A DNA stretch of 64,000 bases from Styela clava (taxonomy: Eukaryota; Chordata; Ascidiacea; Stolidobranchia; Styelidae): positions 5,704,001-5,768,000 of the forward strand of contig NC_135250.1 of the NCBI RefSeq assembly GCF_964204865.1, given 5' to 3'. The position numbers and the translations under genes were made by a program. Under the pieces are notes generated by a model that was given only the letters and a program-made list of their open reading frames with translations, was not told the DNA's origin and ran no database searches. Shown here piece by piece: positions 9,151 through 20,805 of the stretch; positions within the stretch are counted from its first letter, which is position 1, and every line of letters starts with the position of its first letter.

Positions 9151-11520
9151 ATGGTACTTACTATAACTGTAGCACTTGTCGGGGTTTTGATCGGCCTTCT
9201 TGTGTATTTGTCCTATCGATCCATGGTCAGGCCAGCTAATTTTCCTCCGGGACCGCTGGGAATTCCAATTCTTGGTAGTTTACATTTGCTCAAAGAATTT
9301 CCAGAGAGAGACATGCTTAAGCTTGCGAAAAAATATGGTAATATTTTCAGTCTAAAAACAGCTGCGAAGAATTTCGTCTGTGTGTGTGGAACTGAATTCA
9401 ACAAAAAAGTGTTGAACCATAAAGACATTGCGAACCGTCCAACAACGTACGCTTTCTCCATAATCAAAGGGAATGAACTTAAAGGTATTGTTCACAGTAG
9501 TTGCTCGAAGAATCGAACTTTGAATCGGGCTTTGGTTCACTCCGCGTTTACAGATGCAAATGGGTTTGGCATTGAAGAGCTTGTTGGTGAGGAAATAACA
9601 AGTTTGATGGATCATCTCGAAGACATGTTTGAGCACTCGGTACCGAAAGACATTTGCGATATTCTGATGACTTCATCTTCCAATAGTGCCTTGTCTGTTA
9701 TTTTTGGAATTGAACCAATTAAAACGATCAAAGAAAAACACCAAAACGATGAAATTCTTAGGTGTGTAATATTCCTCAGAAAAGTATATGAAGACAAAAT
9801 GTTTTTGTTACCCGAACTTATTCCTGGCTTGCAAAATTTATGGCTCCCCAAATCAGCAAAAAAATTTATCTCGACGAGTGAATACATATTAAAGTATTGC
9901 ACAGATCAATTAGAAAACCACAAAAGCGGTTGGGATCCTGAGAAACCCAGAGATATGGTAGACTTGTACTTGAATAAAATGGATGAAGAAAAAGAATTGC
10001 GAGATCCTGTTTTCACAAAGGTCAATTTTCAACACTTACTCCTCGATATCCTAATAGGCGGATTAGAAAACACTGGACGAACCCTAACATTTGCAGTTTT
10101 ATATTTGGCTGCCCATCAAGACATACAAGAAAAAATCCATAAGGAAATAGCTACGGTATTGGGGTCTGATAGAAAGTTGCGATATGAGGACAGATTGAAG
10201 ATGCATTATACAAAAGCTACAGTCTTTGAGATTTCTAGATTTTCATCGTTGGCTCCCCTTGGACTTCCTCGCAGAGCCATAAAGGATGTCAATGTTTGTG
10301 GGTATGGTTTGCATATATATTTGTTATAATTGTGGAACGCAAAGTGGATATTGTTGTACTTCGTCAATTGTTATACTGTTGTTGTTATATTTATATAACT
10401 TATGGATATGATGAAATGATGTTTCAATAATTAAGCTAAATAGGATTTTAGAATTATCAGTTCAATTTCATGTTAGTTTAATTTTATCAAGTTATATATC
10501 TGTAGATGTCATTATGTCAGATAAGGAGACGGTCATTGTATCTGAAAAAAAAAAATAACTGGCTGACTATTCCCGTACCTAACACGGGACACGGACTGGT
10601 AACCGGACGAGAGGCCGTGGTTCGCCATATGATTAAGTCGTCTTATTGATAAACATGAATATCTTATACTACTCTATAAATGAGAAGGGCATATATTTTG
10701 ATTGGACAATTTTCTTTCAGATATTCGATTCCAAAAGGAACAACTTTTCTGATGAATTCATATTCTTCAAACATGCAAGATAACAAATGGAAAAACCCGA
10801 AGAATTTCGATCCCGAAAACTTTTTAGATGAGGTGAAGTAGAAACCTGTATTTTGAATGTTCTTGAACGAAATCAAAAAATCTATTAGAAAACAGTTTCA
10901 CTGTGTCCAAATTTGTACTCTACACATAGCTATCATGTCTCATTCATTACGTTCTAACAATTTGTTTAACAAACTTGTTTTGGCCGATTCTAAAAAAAAT
11001 CGCCGCAGGAGCATTTTGCTGCAAAACAAGTATTTGTGATAAAAACAGTTGGGTTTTTGAAAAACCTTTAAAAAAAAAAAGATTCGTATTTAAGGGCATA
11101 CTCTAACCCTATAAATCTAACTGTTTTTGTCATAAATACTTGTTTTACCGCAAAATGCTCTTGCGGCGATATTTCATGTGGCGAATTTCCTACGCGGCGA
11201 AAATTCCCACGGCGGAATTTCCTGCGGCTAATTTTATAGACACGGTTTTGGCCATTTATTAACTTTTATAATTTTTATATCAGAACGGAAAATTTATCAT
11301 GAATGACGCCTTCATGGCTTTTGGTGACGGACAACGCAAATGCGTCGGAATACCTTTAATCGAGAGGCAACTCTTCATGTATTTGGTCAAACTGATCCAG
11401 AAATTTCATGTCAAGCCGGAAACCGACGACACAAAAATCGATTACGAACCACTTGGGGGACTAATCCACACTGCAAAGCCACAGAAACTTCGACTGCAAC
11501 TCAGAGAGGATTATGATTAG
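9151..11520 (+). CDS. Cytochrome P450, CYP2 clan (P450-2)
   Basis: Microsomal P450 of 499 residues. Exons 9151-10301, 10721-10832 and 11284-11520 join in phase with GT-AG introns. The N-terminal anchor and the PPGPLGIP hinge match P450-1. The I-helix reads GGLENT at about 303-308, with Asn at the catalytic Thr position. ExxR is EISR at about 360-363. The heme loop is FGDGQRKCVG with Cys at about 441; the third position is Asp, where the paralogues have Gly. Both introns contain repeats: a SINE 3' half in intron 1 and a foldback element in intron 2. The start ATG was chosen because it begins the anchor and matches the paralogues. Likely an intact enzyme; the substrate is unknown. Confidence 0.93.
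10550..10650 (+). repeat. SINE 3' half in P450-2 intron 1
   Basis: Carries the family hallmark GGTAACCGGACGAGAGGC and TTCGCCATATGATTAAGCCG, as in the complete copy at 30978-31292. Only the 3' portion is present. Confidence 0.65.
10975..11235. repeat. Foldback element in P450-2 intron 2
   Basis: AAAATCGCCGCAGGAGCATTTT and ACAAGTATTTGTGATAAAAACAG at 10995-11048 recur inverted at about 11120-11180, forming long arms around a short spacer. A tail of repeated CGGCGAAATTTCCTGCGG-like units follows to 11235. Similar units occur at 13617-13700. It resembles a foldback MITE. Confidence 0.65.
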
Positions 11521-12454
11521 ATTTTAGTCACGTTGACGACTTTGTTTACGAAATATAACGCTAAATTTAATTGTGAGGTCCCCCCCCCTCGAAGTGCTCC
11601 CCAGGGGGCTTCAGTGGGAGAAATCTAGTGGCTCCTCGAGCTTTTCGTTTACTCATCAAAATACTGACTTCTAGGCTGATTTTGTAACTATCCAGAGGAG
11701 CAATAACGGCAATATTAAAATTTGACAACGACAGCGTCGAAATGTGGCAACAAGCCGGCAATTCAAATAAGACATTATCTATTCTAGACTATAAGTTCCA
11801 ATAGATAATGCCATATTTCAGTTCCAGCCTTCTTGTCACATTTTGAAATACTTTGTTAATATGTTTATCAAATGTCAAATTCACAGGGTGAATGTAATTT
11901 CATTATATATATCATTATTCGCTGTATATTGAACTGTATCTTGCTTTATCTGAAGAAGTTAGACTATGATCTAACGAAAGCTCATAAATAAACTTACTAT
12001 TTCGTGGAAAGAGATTATGTTATTCTTATTAATGAATATAATTTATTAGTAACATTTAGATTTATTTCTTGCTTGCATTAACCCTATTCAAGATGGTTCA
12101 GTATTTTAGTTCTGTTTAATTTTTTTTTTTCTATACTTTCTATACTAAAAATTGATAAACTAGCGATGGGAAATTTAAGTGATGCTTGTGAGAAATACAT
12201 TCGAGGTATTAAACGAAGTAATCTAATTTACTCAGGAACACTAAGTAACAAGTAAGTACTGAGTAACAATGTGTTTTTTTTCATATATTCATCGTGGGCT
12301 TCCGTAAATAATAGCCAATTTCTCCACGGGCTCCATAACACCAAACGTTTGTATTGTCTGGTGTATATGGCACATCGATGTAATTTAAGATACATTGTCA
12401 GACATTTGTATTCCCCAAAATGATACGAACTTTATAAACATAGGCACAATTTTT

Positions 12455-12647
12455 GGCGCTCCAGAAGTGTGTATACTAATATGGAGGTAACTAATTTTGT
12501 TCGCCTACTTCACATCAAGTCGTGTAAAGGGACTGAAACCTATGGGCATATTCACTTGGCTAACAAATACAATCCCCGAACTCGTAATAGAACCAAAATA
12601 AAGAAAATCAGAATAAAATTATGGTCTAACCCTAACCCGGGAATACC
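12455..12647 (+). mobile_element. hAT-like MITE
   Basis: Ends GGCGCTCC and GGAATACC with the family interior (AGAAGTGTGTA, TGTAAAGGGACTGAAACC, CCCCGAACTCGTAATAGAAC). Target duplications are not clear for this copy. Confidence 0.75.
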
Positions 12648-13616
12648 TCATACTTTATATATAATATTTTTTATCGACGTGTACATCGTTGTCAAACAGT
12701 TTTATTGGAAGAGTTACCGTCATAATCTATCTAGTACTAATATCAAAGATATTATCAAGATGTTTTTATTTTTAATTAAGGAAAAGGTATTTTTCATCAG
12801 CTATAACATATTGAACTTATTGTTCGAAATATATATATATTCAAAAAATGGATGGCATATTTGGAATCTGAGCGTGATTGTCTGTGTAGCACATTCAAGT
12901 ATCGGGTCGAGGACAAAAATGAATAAAAATCGAATTAAATACTGGAAAAAAAGCTCAAGTACGTCGAGACAACCTAATATATCCAGAGTCGATCTTTTAT
13001 ACCTCATTTGAAACTTGAAAATTGTCCCAACTTTCTATATTGTGTACTTGTATTGTAAACATTTTAATACTGACGAAAAGTGCAAAATACATTACCGTGT
13101 GCAATTATCCATACAGAAACAAAAGAGCGATGTCTAGATATAGGAAGACGAAGTAGGCTAGGTAAGCATCTCGGATTTCGTGTAGTTTCGTACCTAACGT
13201 ACTTCTGGTGCGAGCATCTTAACGGTACCCCACCACGATAGACCACCAAAATCAACTTACGCGAATAAGAACCGCCACAATGAGCGCAATTTTCAATTTT
13301 GATGACGCACACAAAAAACGAATTCCATAGAAGCCGCATAAATTTTTGAAATAAATATAGATAGAAAATACTAGTGATAGAAAATTTCAAAGCAGTTGGC
13401 CCTGTAGTTAATGATAGAAGCGATTTTTTTCATAACAATAAAAAGAGGAAGAATACTAACAACATGATCAACGACCACATAGAAACAAAACGAATCATGT
13501 GTACACTCTGTGTCCAACAAGTCGGTGTTGGGCAATTGCTCATGCTTGCTGGTCACATTTCCACACTCAGCAGCACCAACTTGGGTAAAGAAGCGTTGAT
13601 ATATTGAAACAGACGG

Positions 13617-13705
13617 TTCTAGGAAAATTCACCGCAGGAAATGTTCTTGCGATTTTTCTATGCGCGAAATTTCCTGCGGCGAGATTTCCTACGGCGAATT
13701 TTCCG
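13617..13705 (+). repeat. CGGCGAAATTTCC-type short repeat
   Basis: Several imperfect units of a CCTGCGGCGAAATTTCC-like motif, shared with the tail of the foldback element at 11160-11235. Non-coding. Confidence 0.5.
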
Positions 13706-14373
13706 TACACAATAACAATCTTGTTTGCCAAACTTCAGCAATACTACGGATATGTATCGTTCCTTTTGGCTCGCACTACAAATTATACGAGGCTTATATC
13801 AACATAGTCGGTCTCCTCATTAATGTACTATCAATTATGACACAAAACCAAATCTTGATCGTCTTGCCGAAACAATATATTTTTGCTTAGGACCACGCTC
13901 GCGAATCGGAGCTTTCACAGCAGCTTTAGTCGGAAAATGGAATGTTATTACCAACTTACTTTCTTCTAATTCAAATTATTCAAGCTGAATCCGATTTACA
14001 ACTATAATAATAGAATTTCCCCAGTTATTACGAATTCAACCGAAGTTAATATGAATGTGCAGTATTACGTAAAATACCCCAAATAAGCGCGAATTCTTGG
14101 ACTACTGTGGGGATTAGGGCCCATTCAATTACTGCTTGAGGGTTAATTTAGTTATTTTGAAATATTTCACCGAATCCACAAAATAGCATTAGAAAGTCGT
14201 TTCAAGTTTGGCGTTCTGAAAATCAATCCTTCTAAACTTGCTCTTACAAAGGATATAATTACTGGTGCTCCCGTGATAACCTCCGGCTATTATTATATTT
14301 CCTCAACTACTCACTTCACCGAGTGGTTGCCATTTGCATAAAAAGTCAAAGATGGTTTTGTAGTACAATATTC

Positions 14374-14572
14374 GGTACTTCCGTAGTATGTACCAGGTTA
14401 GGGTTATGCCGATTTTCCCTATTTTAGTTCTATTACGAGTTCGGGGACTGTCTGTATTAGCCACATAAATATACTCCCTGCCCATAGGTTCCAGTCTTTT
14501 TACACAATTTGATGTAAAATAGGCGAACAAAATTAGTTACCTCTATATTGGTACACACACTTGTGGAGCGCC
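14374..14572 (-). mobile_element. hAT-like MITE
   Basis: Ends GGTACTTCC and GGAGCGCC. Flanking octamers CAATATTC and TATTATTC match at 6 of 8 positions, consistent with an old 8-bp target duplication. It lies about 230 bp upstream of P450-3. Confidence 0.75.
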
Positions 14573-14730
14573 TATTATTCTATGTTCAGCGTCCTTGTAC
14601 CTTTAACATAGCTTATTAGCAGACTTTTTTTATTGACAAAGTTATTCCCGAGATCCTAGAAATACAACGTTAAGAGTCAATACATGGGAACCTTAACTAA
14701 GGCAAAGGTATATTATTCACTAATTCTTAA

Positions 14731-14742
14731 CCGAATATAAAT
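14731..14742 (+). promoter_or_regulatory. TATA-like element of P450-3
   Basis: CCGAATATAAAT, centred about 65 bp upstream of the start codon, the same spacing as the related elements upstream of P450-1 and P450-2. Confidence 0.5.
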
Positions 14743-14799
14743 CAGCTACCAAGCATGTTATAAAATCAAGAAATTTACTTTGGCAGCACGTCATAGGCC

Positions 14800-16923
14800 A
14801 TGGAAGTAACTATAACTTTAGCACTTGTCGGGGTTTTGGTTGGCCTTCTTGTGTATTTGTCTTATCGATCTATGACCAGGCCAGCTAATTTCCCTCCAGG
14901 GCCGCGTGGAATTCCAATTATTGGTAGTTTACATTTGCTCAAAGAATACCCTGAACGAGACATGCTGAAGATTTCGAAAAATTATGGAAATATTTTTAGT
15001 TTAAAAACAGCTGCAAAGAATTTCGTCTGTGTGTGTGGAACTGACCTTAACAATGAAGTTTTGAACCATAAAGACATTGCTAACCGTAAAGATAATTATG
15101 CCTTCTTCATAGTCAAAGGAAACGAACCAGAGGGTATTACAACCAGAAGATATTCAAAGGAACTCATTTTAAACCGTGAGTTTATGCACTCTGTATTAAC
15201 AGATGCACAAAAGATAGAATCCAACATTGATGAGATCGTTGAAATAGAAATCACAAATTTGATGGACAAACTTGAGAAGATGTTCAAGAGTTGTCAACCC
15301 AAATACTTGAGTGATGTTCTAATGACTTTGGCTATTGATACTTACCTATCTGTTATTTTTGGACGCAAAACAAATAAAACGGTCGAAGAGGAGAACAAAA
15401 AAGACGAATTACTGCGGAATGTGCTATTACTAAGAACAGCATTCCAAGACGTTTTTTTCAAGCTACCCGAACTTATTTCAGGCTTGCACAAGTTATGGCT
15501 CCCCGAGTCAACAAAAAAATTCATTTCAGCGAGCGAAGGCATTTTTAGGTATGGTGCAGACAGATTAGAAGATCACAAAAATAGTTGGGATTCTGAAAAA
15601 CCAAGAGATATGGTAGACTTGTACTTGAATAAAATGGACGAAGAAAAAGAATTGCAAGATCCAGTGTTCACGAAGGTCAATTTTCAACACCTACTCTTCG
15701 ATATCCTCCTAGGTGGATTAGAAAATACAGGAAATACCGCAGAATTTGCGCTTTTATATTTGGCTGCACACCCGAGCGTTCAATCAAGACTTCACAAAGA
15801 AATTATTCAAGTCCTGGGGCGCAATGGAAAGATGCAATATGCCGACATAAAAAGAATGGATTTCACGAAAGCTACTGTCTGTGAAATTCTCAGATTTTCA
15901 TCGACAGCTCCTGTTGGTGTTACCCGAAAGGCAATAAGAGATGTAACTATTTGCGGGTACGGACCATACTTGATATATGTTGTAAAATAACATTCTAAAA
16001 TATCTGTATACCCTGATATGAACAATCAATTTAGTAAATTGCAAATGACCTTCTCCCTTTTCTCTCATATTCGCATGCTCCAACAGCAAATTGCTGTTAT
16101 GTTATCATGTAATTTTTTTCCAAGTTTTTAAACTGTTTCCTTCAACATATGGTTTCAGCATAATGGCGTATGCTACCGTGTCAAGATAAAATTAAATAGC
16201 AATATTACGAACGATTGATTTTATAAGGTTTGCGCATGCAAATGTTTTAACTTAATTTTTTATACGTTGTCTGCCAAATAAGGGCCAAATTAATACTCTA
16301 TAAAACTCAATGGTAAGAATAATTAGGCTTAACTAAACGTGGTGGGTGGCGGAATATAATGGAGAAAATTCAATAATAAAACCGTTTCACAGATACTCAA
16401 TTCCAAAAGAAACAACCTTTTTGATGAATCCGTGGTCTTCGCATACACAAGATGACAAATGGAACAATCCAAAAGAATTTGACCCAGAAAACTTTTTAGA
16501 CAGGGTAAGAAAAGTTTTTTTTTTAATTTTTCAAACAAAAGAAACGAGTAGCAAAATATTATTGAAAATGAGAATATTTATCAGCGACATCTTTTGTGAT
16601 GATCACCTACCTTTTTTTAATTTATATAATTTTCAAAATTAACATATATATATATTGTGCTTTGTATTTGGCTTGTTTTTTTACAGAATGGAAAATTCGT
16701 CAGAAACAACGCTCTTATGCCGTTTGGTGGCGGATTACGTAGTTGCGTCGGGGCGTCCTTGGCCAAAAGACAACTGTTTGTATTCCTGGTAAAATTAATC
16801 CAGAAATTTCATATCAAGCCGGAGACTGACGACACAAAAATTGATCACGAACCAATTGGAGGATTTGTTCACAGTCCGAAGCCACAGAAACTTCGACTGC
16901 AACTCAGAGAGATCGATTATTAA
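14800..16923 (+). CDS. Cytochrome P450, CYP2 clan (P450-3)
   Basis: Microsomal P450 of 501 residues from exons 14800-15956, 16393-16504 and 16687-16923, all with GT-AG introns and matching phases. It begins with a hydrophobic anchor and the hinge PPGPRGIPIIGS. The I-helix is GGLENT (Asn at the catalytic Thr position, about residue 309). ExxR is EILR at about 362-365. The meander is DPENFL. The heme loop is FGGGLRSCVG with Cys at about 443. It is the closest paralogue of P450-1: same exon lengths, near-identical C-termini (KPQKLRLQLREIDY) and an alignable 3' untranslated region. Likely functional; substrate unknown. Confidence 0.94.
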
Positions 16924-17130
16924 ACTGAACATTGTTTATAGAATGACATTACCTACTTACAGATGAGCCTCTTTTAATAATATTATTCATTACAGTTGTA
17001 CAAATATCGAATAAATCTTAACACTAACTGCAGACAATACATCGTTTATTTTGCACAACGAGTAGCTGTGATAAGCTGATACATATTTGCAGTTATGTGG
17101 ATTGAATATTTCCTCTTAGGCTGTATTTAC

Positions 17131-17136
17131 AATAAA
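17131..17136 (+). promoter_or_regulatory. Candidate poly(A) signal of P450-3
   Basis: AATAAA 208 bp after the stop, in a TATTTACAATAAAT context shared with the P450-1 3' flank. Another AATAAA at 17010-17015 is the alternative. Confidence 0.45.
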
Positions 17137-17258
17137 TAATATAGCTCGTAAATGTGAAGTGAATATTTTATCATATATTATACAGTATATAAGAAATCGG
17201 GTCTTGAAATAGTAAAGTTGCTCACCTAGGTTTATAGCGGTGGGAAAGGTTTATGGAC

Positions 17259-17545
17259 CAGGAGTCAAAAGAAATTTTGCCCAACTAGACTCGCGGGCCA
17301 TGTGAGTATGAGGTAAAAAATTACATTTTCTGAACAATATTTACAGTGTTACAAAAGCAGCAGTGGAAAACAATTGGCCTCGTGCCAAAACTAAGTTTAA
17401 CCGCAATCTCAACAAATTACGTGAGCTTTTTTTAGCTAAAACATCAAAATTTGGTTTAGGTTTGGTTGTGGCAGCATCAGGTGGGACAGATTGAATAACC
17501 CACTGGGCCGTATTTTGCCCGCGGGCCATATTTTGCCCATGTCTG
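17259..17545. mobile_element. hAT-type non-autonomous element
   Basis: Terminal regions are related inverted sequences (TTTTGCCCAACTAGACTCGCGGGCC against GGGCCGTATTTTGCCCGCGGGCC), the classic form of many animal hAT MITEs. Its inner part (GGTTGTGGCAGCATCAGG) is shared with the elements at 52934-53166 and 46115-46405. Target duplications are not clear here. Confidence 0.6.
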
Positions 17546-17559
17546 GTTCATACAAACTT

Positions 17560-17720
17560 GTTATACGGAGCTCCAATTTTAAAACATATTTCGGATTTGT
17601 ATCCGATTCGCAAATGTTTGAGCTTATAATTCACGAGGGGAAATGTATCGGCCGGATGTGCGCACATATTGCGTTATTACAAATCACCCCTTTAGTTTTA
17701 AATAAAGTCACCTATGAACT
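17560..17720 (-). repeat. Dispersed repeat, copy 2
   Basis: Inverted relative to 1190-1300, with ATGTGCGCACATATTGCGTTATT and GGGGAAATGTAT blocks. Family unknown. Confidence 0.6.
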
Positions 17721-18339
17721 GAAGTTAAAATAAAAGAAGCTTTTTGAAATTTGCATGGGCGGAGTCAAATTTCTTGCATCCGAGAAACTGTTGAAAATTC
17801 AAGAGATAAAAGGCATGGATTTAAGACTAGTTAGGTAACAGTAACTACGTTTGGCTTAATACAGGTGTGGTGTGGACATTAGAAAATATACTAGAGTTTT
17901 TTCTGTTGTCTGAGTAGCATTAAATCATTATTAAAGCATTAGTCCTGATATATTTTTAATGTTTGCAAAGAATGTTGAAAAATCACATAAGGTCGGGATA
18001 CAGATAAACTTTGAATTCCGTATACTTCATATAGCAGGTGATCCCCTTCAAATTTTACACCCCTCATTTTGAGGTTTGACAAGGCGCTTCGATTTCTAAT
18101 TTGAATATAATTGTGCTTCAATATCCAGAAAGGGGCGTATATGGTCAGTCAGATAGATAACACATATATTTATATTTATGAGCTACAAATAGTTTTATCG
18201 CTAAAAGCAAAATATCTGTCACAGCGTGAATTGGAAACATCCCTTACTAGAATGAATAATTGGGGAGCAAACTATCGCATCCCGTGAACAAGTTTTTTAT
18301 ATTATATTTTACAATTTCAATCCCATGCATTTAAAAAAA

Positions 18340-18460
18340 GTAACTGTCTAACTAATCCCATGGCCTGGTAACCGGACGAGAGGTGCGGTTCGCCATATTA
18401 TTAAGCCGTCTCGTCGGCTTTCCTCTCCCCCAGGATCCTATCCTAATATTTCACACATGT
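18340..18460 (+). repeat. SINE 3' half
   Basis: Contains CTAACTAATCCCATGG, GGTAACCGGACGAGAGG and ATTAAGCCGTCTCGTCGGC, as in the full SINE at 30978-31292. It ends about 40 bp before P450-4. Confidence 0.65.
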
Positions 18461-18497
18461 TACTCTACTTATCAGCTTAAGGTACCCATGAGCGACG

Positions 18498-20805
18498 ATG
18501 GACATATCATTTACTAACTTGATTACTGTAGCTGCGATAGGACCTCTGTTGTATTTAATATACAAGTCAATATCGAAGTCGAAAAATTATCCACCTGGTC
18601 CTATGGGTATCCCGATAATAGGTAGTTTACATTATCTGAAGCAATATACCGAACAAGACATGTTGAAACTGGCAACTACATACGGGAATATTTTCAGCTT
18701 GAGTCTTTTCACTCAGAATTACGTTTGTGTTTGTGACGTTGAAGCCAACAATGAAGTTCTGCTCAACACAGATATATGTGATCGATCAGCTGCTTACATT
18801 TTTCATATGATCAAGGGTTCAAATTATGGAGAATTTTTGAAGTCTTTCCATGCCTTAACTCGCTCAGTCTTCATGTCTAATAAATACGTGAAAAATAATG
18901 CTGATCATATTGTACAAAAAGAAACAACTGACATGATGCATGAGCTTGAAGATTTGTTTCAATCTAATCAGCCTCAATACATAAGAAAAACGGTAGAGAC
19001 TTTTTATATGAATGTTTCAATATTGACCCTTGTTGGAGAAAAGAATGTAACAACCACAAAAGAAGCCAAAGTGAAGACGGATGATCTATTTCAGAGTATT
19101 CTACAACTTTTTGAGTTGATGGAAAGCCCTTTATTCATTCTCCCTGATATGATACCATGGCTGGAAAAGATATGGCTACCGGAATCGGCTACAAAATTCA
19201 TATCAACGTCAGAAAAAATATTCTCTTACTTCAGTGATCAAATTGAATTGCACAAAAACACAATTGATCCTACGAGTCCAAGAGATTTAATTGATTTATA
19301 CTTGATAGAAATGCAAAACCAAGAGTTATTCACGGATGCCGGTCTACGAGCTGCTTTGTATGATATGTTGTTTGCCGGCACTGTTAACTCTGCAAGAACC
19401 CTGGAATATGCTGCTCTTTACTTGGCAGCTAATCAAAATGTTCAGGCGAGAATATTAACTGAAATTCAGGAAGTTATCGACGATGATGAGATAAAAAATT
19501 TTGACGGACTGAAGATGCCGTATACATATGCCACTGTACATGAAATATTGAGAGTATCGAACGCTACTCCAGTCGGTGTACCACGAGTAGCAACAAGGGA
19601 TGTAACAGTTGGTGGGTGAGTGAAGTCATAAACATGTTACACTGCTGTCGTAACTCAATATTTATTTGTAAAATATAGAAAAGTTACTAATAACAATACT
19701 AGTAACTAGCCAACAATGAACCGACTTTCAGTTTGCTACCTATTATTCGTTTAATGCGATGTCTCTATGACTTATATTCCGAACTTTTGTCGTTTCAGGG
19801 TTAATGCTTAATAAATATATATTTATTTTTTTCAATAGTTACTCTATACCAAAAGGAACAATATTTTTGTTGAATTCTTACTCATCACACATGCAAGAAG
19901 ACAAATGGAAGAATCCGAAACACTTTGACCCTGAAAATTTCTTGTCAGGGGTAACTGGCGACATTCGTTTACCGATAACATCGAAGAGCAAAGTGTCTCA
20001 AAAATGCCATCCCCATTTGTCTTTTTCGCAGGATACTTGCTCCAAATGTGTCCCGCTGTTCTGAGTTAGGGTTTAATTATTATGCTGCAAATGGTTAAAA
20101 CCAACATATGAAGTGAGATTCAAGCTATGTCCTGGGTTGAGATAACCTTGCCGCAAAGTTAGACGAGCAGTGTTCTTCAAAATTGGCATTTTTTGTGACC
20201 CTTATGAACTTTATTAAAACTGATGTGCATATTTTCGCACAAAAGATCGAATCTTGGCATTATTTCGGTGAGTGTGTCTCAGTACGGGTTCCAAATTTCC
20301 TGATTCCGATATTTTGTTTTAACATAAATTAGCGTCGACAATAATTTTTCACACAGAAAATTGGAGGCAAAAGGAAGAAGAATACATATGGCTAGTTCTG
20401 GCAATAATAGGTATCGAGACCCCATTGAGCCCTTTTGCGACCCACCGGGGGGTCGGGCCCCCAATTTGAAGAGACATGGGTTTGCACATTCGCATGGACT
20501 GAGATTCGTACAATTGAGACAATACATTAATAAGACATCCGTCCATGATGTCACAAAATTTATTTCATTTTTTTAAACAGGAAGGAAAATTCATTCAGAA
20601 TGACGCATTTATGCCGTTCGGTGGCGGATTGCGGAAGTGTGTAGGAGCACCACTATTCAAGAAACAACTGTTTGTATACTTGGTGAAACTGGTGCAAAAA
20701 TTTCATATCTCCTCGGCCAACAACTCTGAAGTCGATTTGGAGCCGCTAGGCGGTCTCCTCCGTATCCCCAAAGATCAAAAACTGCACATGCACTTGAGGC
20801 GCTAA
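18498..20805 (+). CDS. Cytochrome P450, CYP2 clan, divergent (P450-4)
   Basis: 484 residues from exons 18498-19615, 19839-19950 and 20581-20805, the same three-exon plan and phases as the other three genes. It has an N-terminal anchor, hinge PPGPMGIPIIGS, ExxR as EILR at about 349-352, meander DPENFL, and heme loop FGGGLRKCVG with Cys at about 430. The I-helix is the oddest in the cluster: AGTVNS in place of AGTETT-type, so both the acidic residue and the catalytic Thr are missing (Val-Asn-Ser, about 296-298). The rest of the fold looks intact, so it is not an obvious pseudogene. This suggests chemistry that does not need classical O2 activation, or loss of monooxygenase activity; both are inferences. 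Confidence 0.93.

Larger units (their letters stand above)
11521..14799. other. Intergenic, no gene seen
   Basis: It starts with the P450-2 3' flank; the first AATAAA is at 11987-11992. Two MITE copies (12455-12647, 14374-14572) and a patch of CGGCGAAATTTCC units at 13617-13700 are visible. Open frames of up to 180 codons here overlap the MITEs or lack any recognisable motif. Confidence 0.6.
16924..18497. other. Intergenic, no gene seen
   Basis: P450-3 3' flank, then a hAT-type remnant (17259-17545), the second copy of the dispersed repeat (17560-17720) and a SINE 3' half (18340-18460). No coding sequence is recognised. Confidence 0.6.

Noticed and set aside
9213-9902. Several minus-strand open frames across P450-2 exon 1
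   Set aside because: All overlap the long coding exon in reverse and have no motifs of their own.
12469-13011. 180-codon open frame on the plus strand
   Set aside because: Its first third is a MITE copy (12455-12647) and the rest is low-complexity AT-rich sequence with no motif or splice context.
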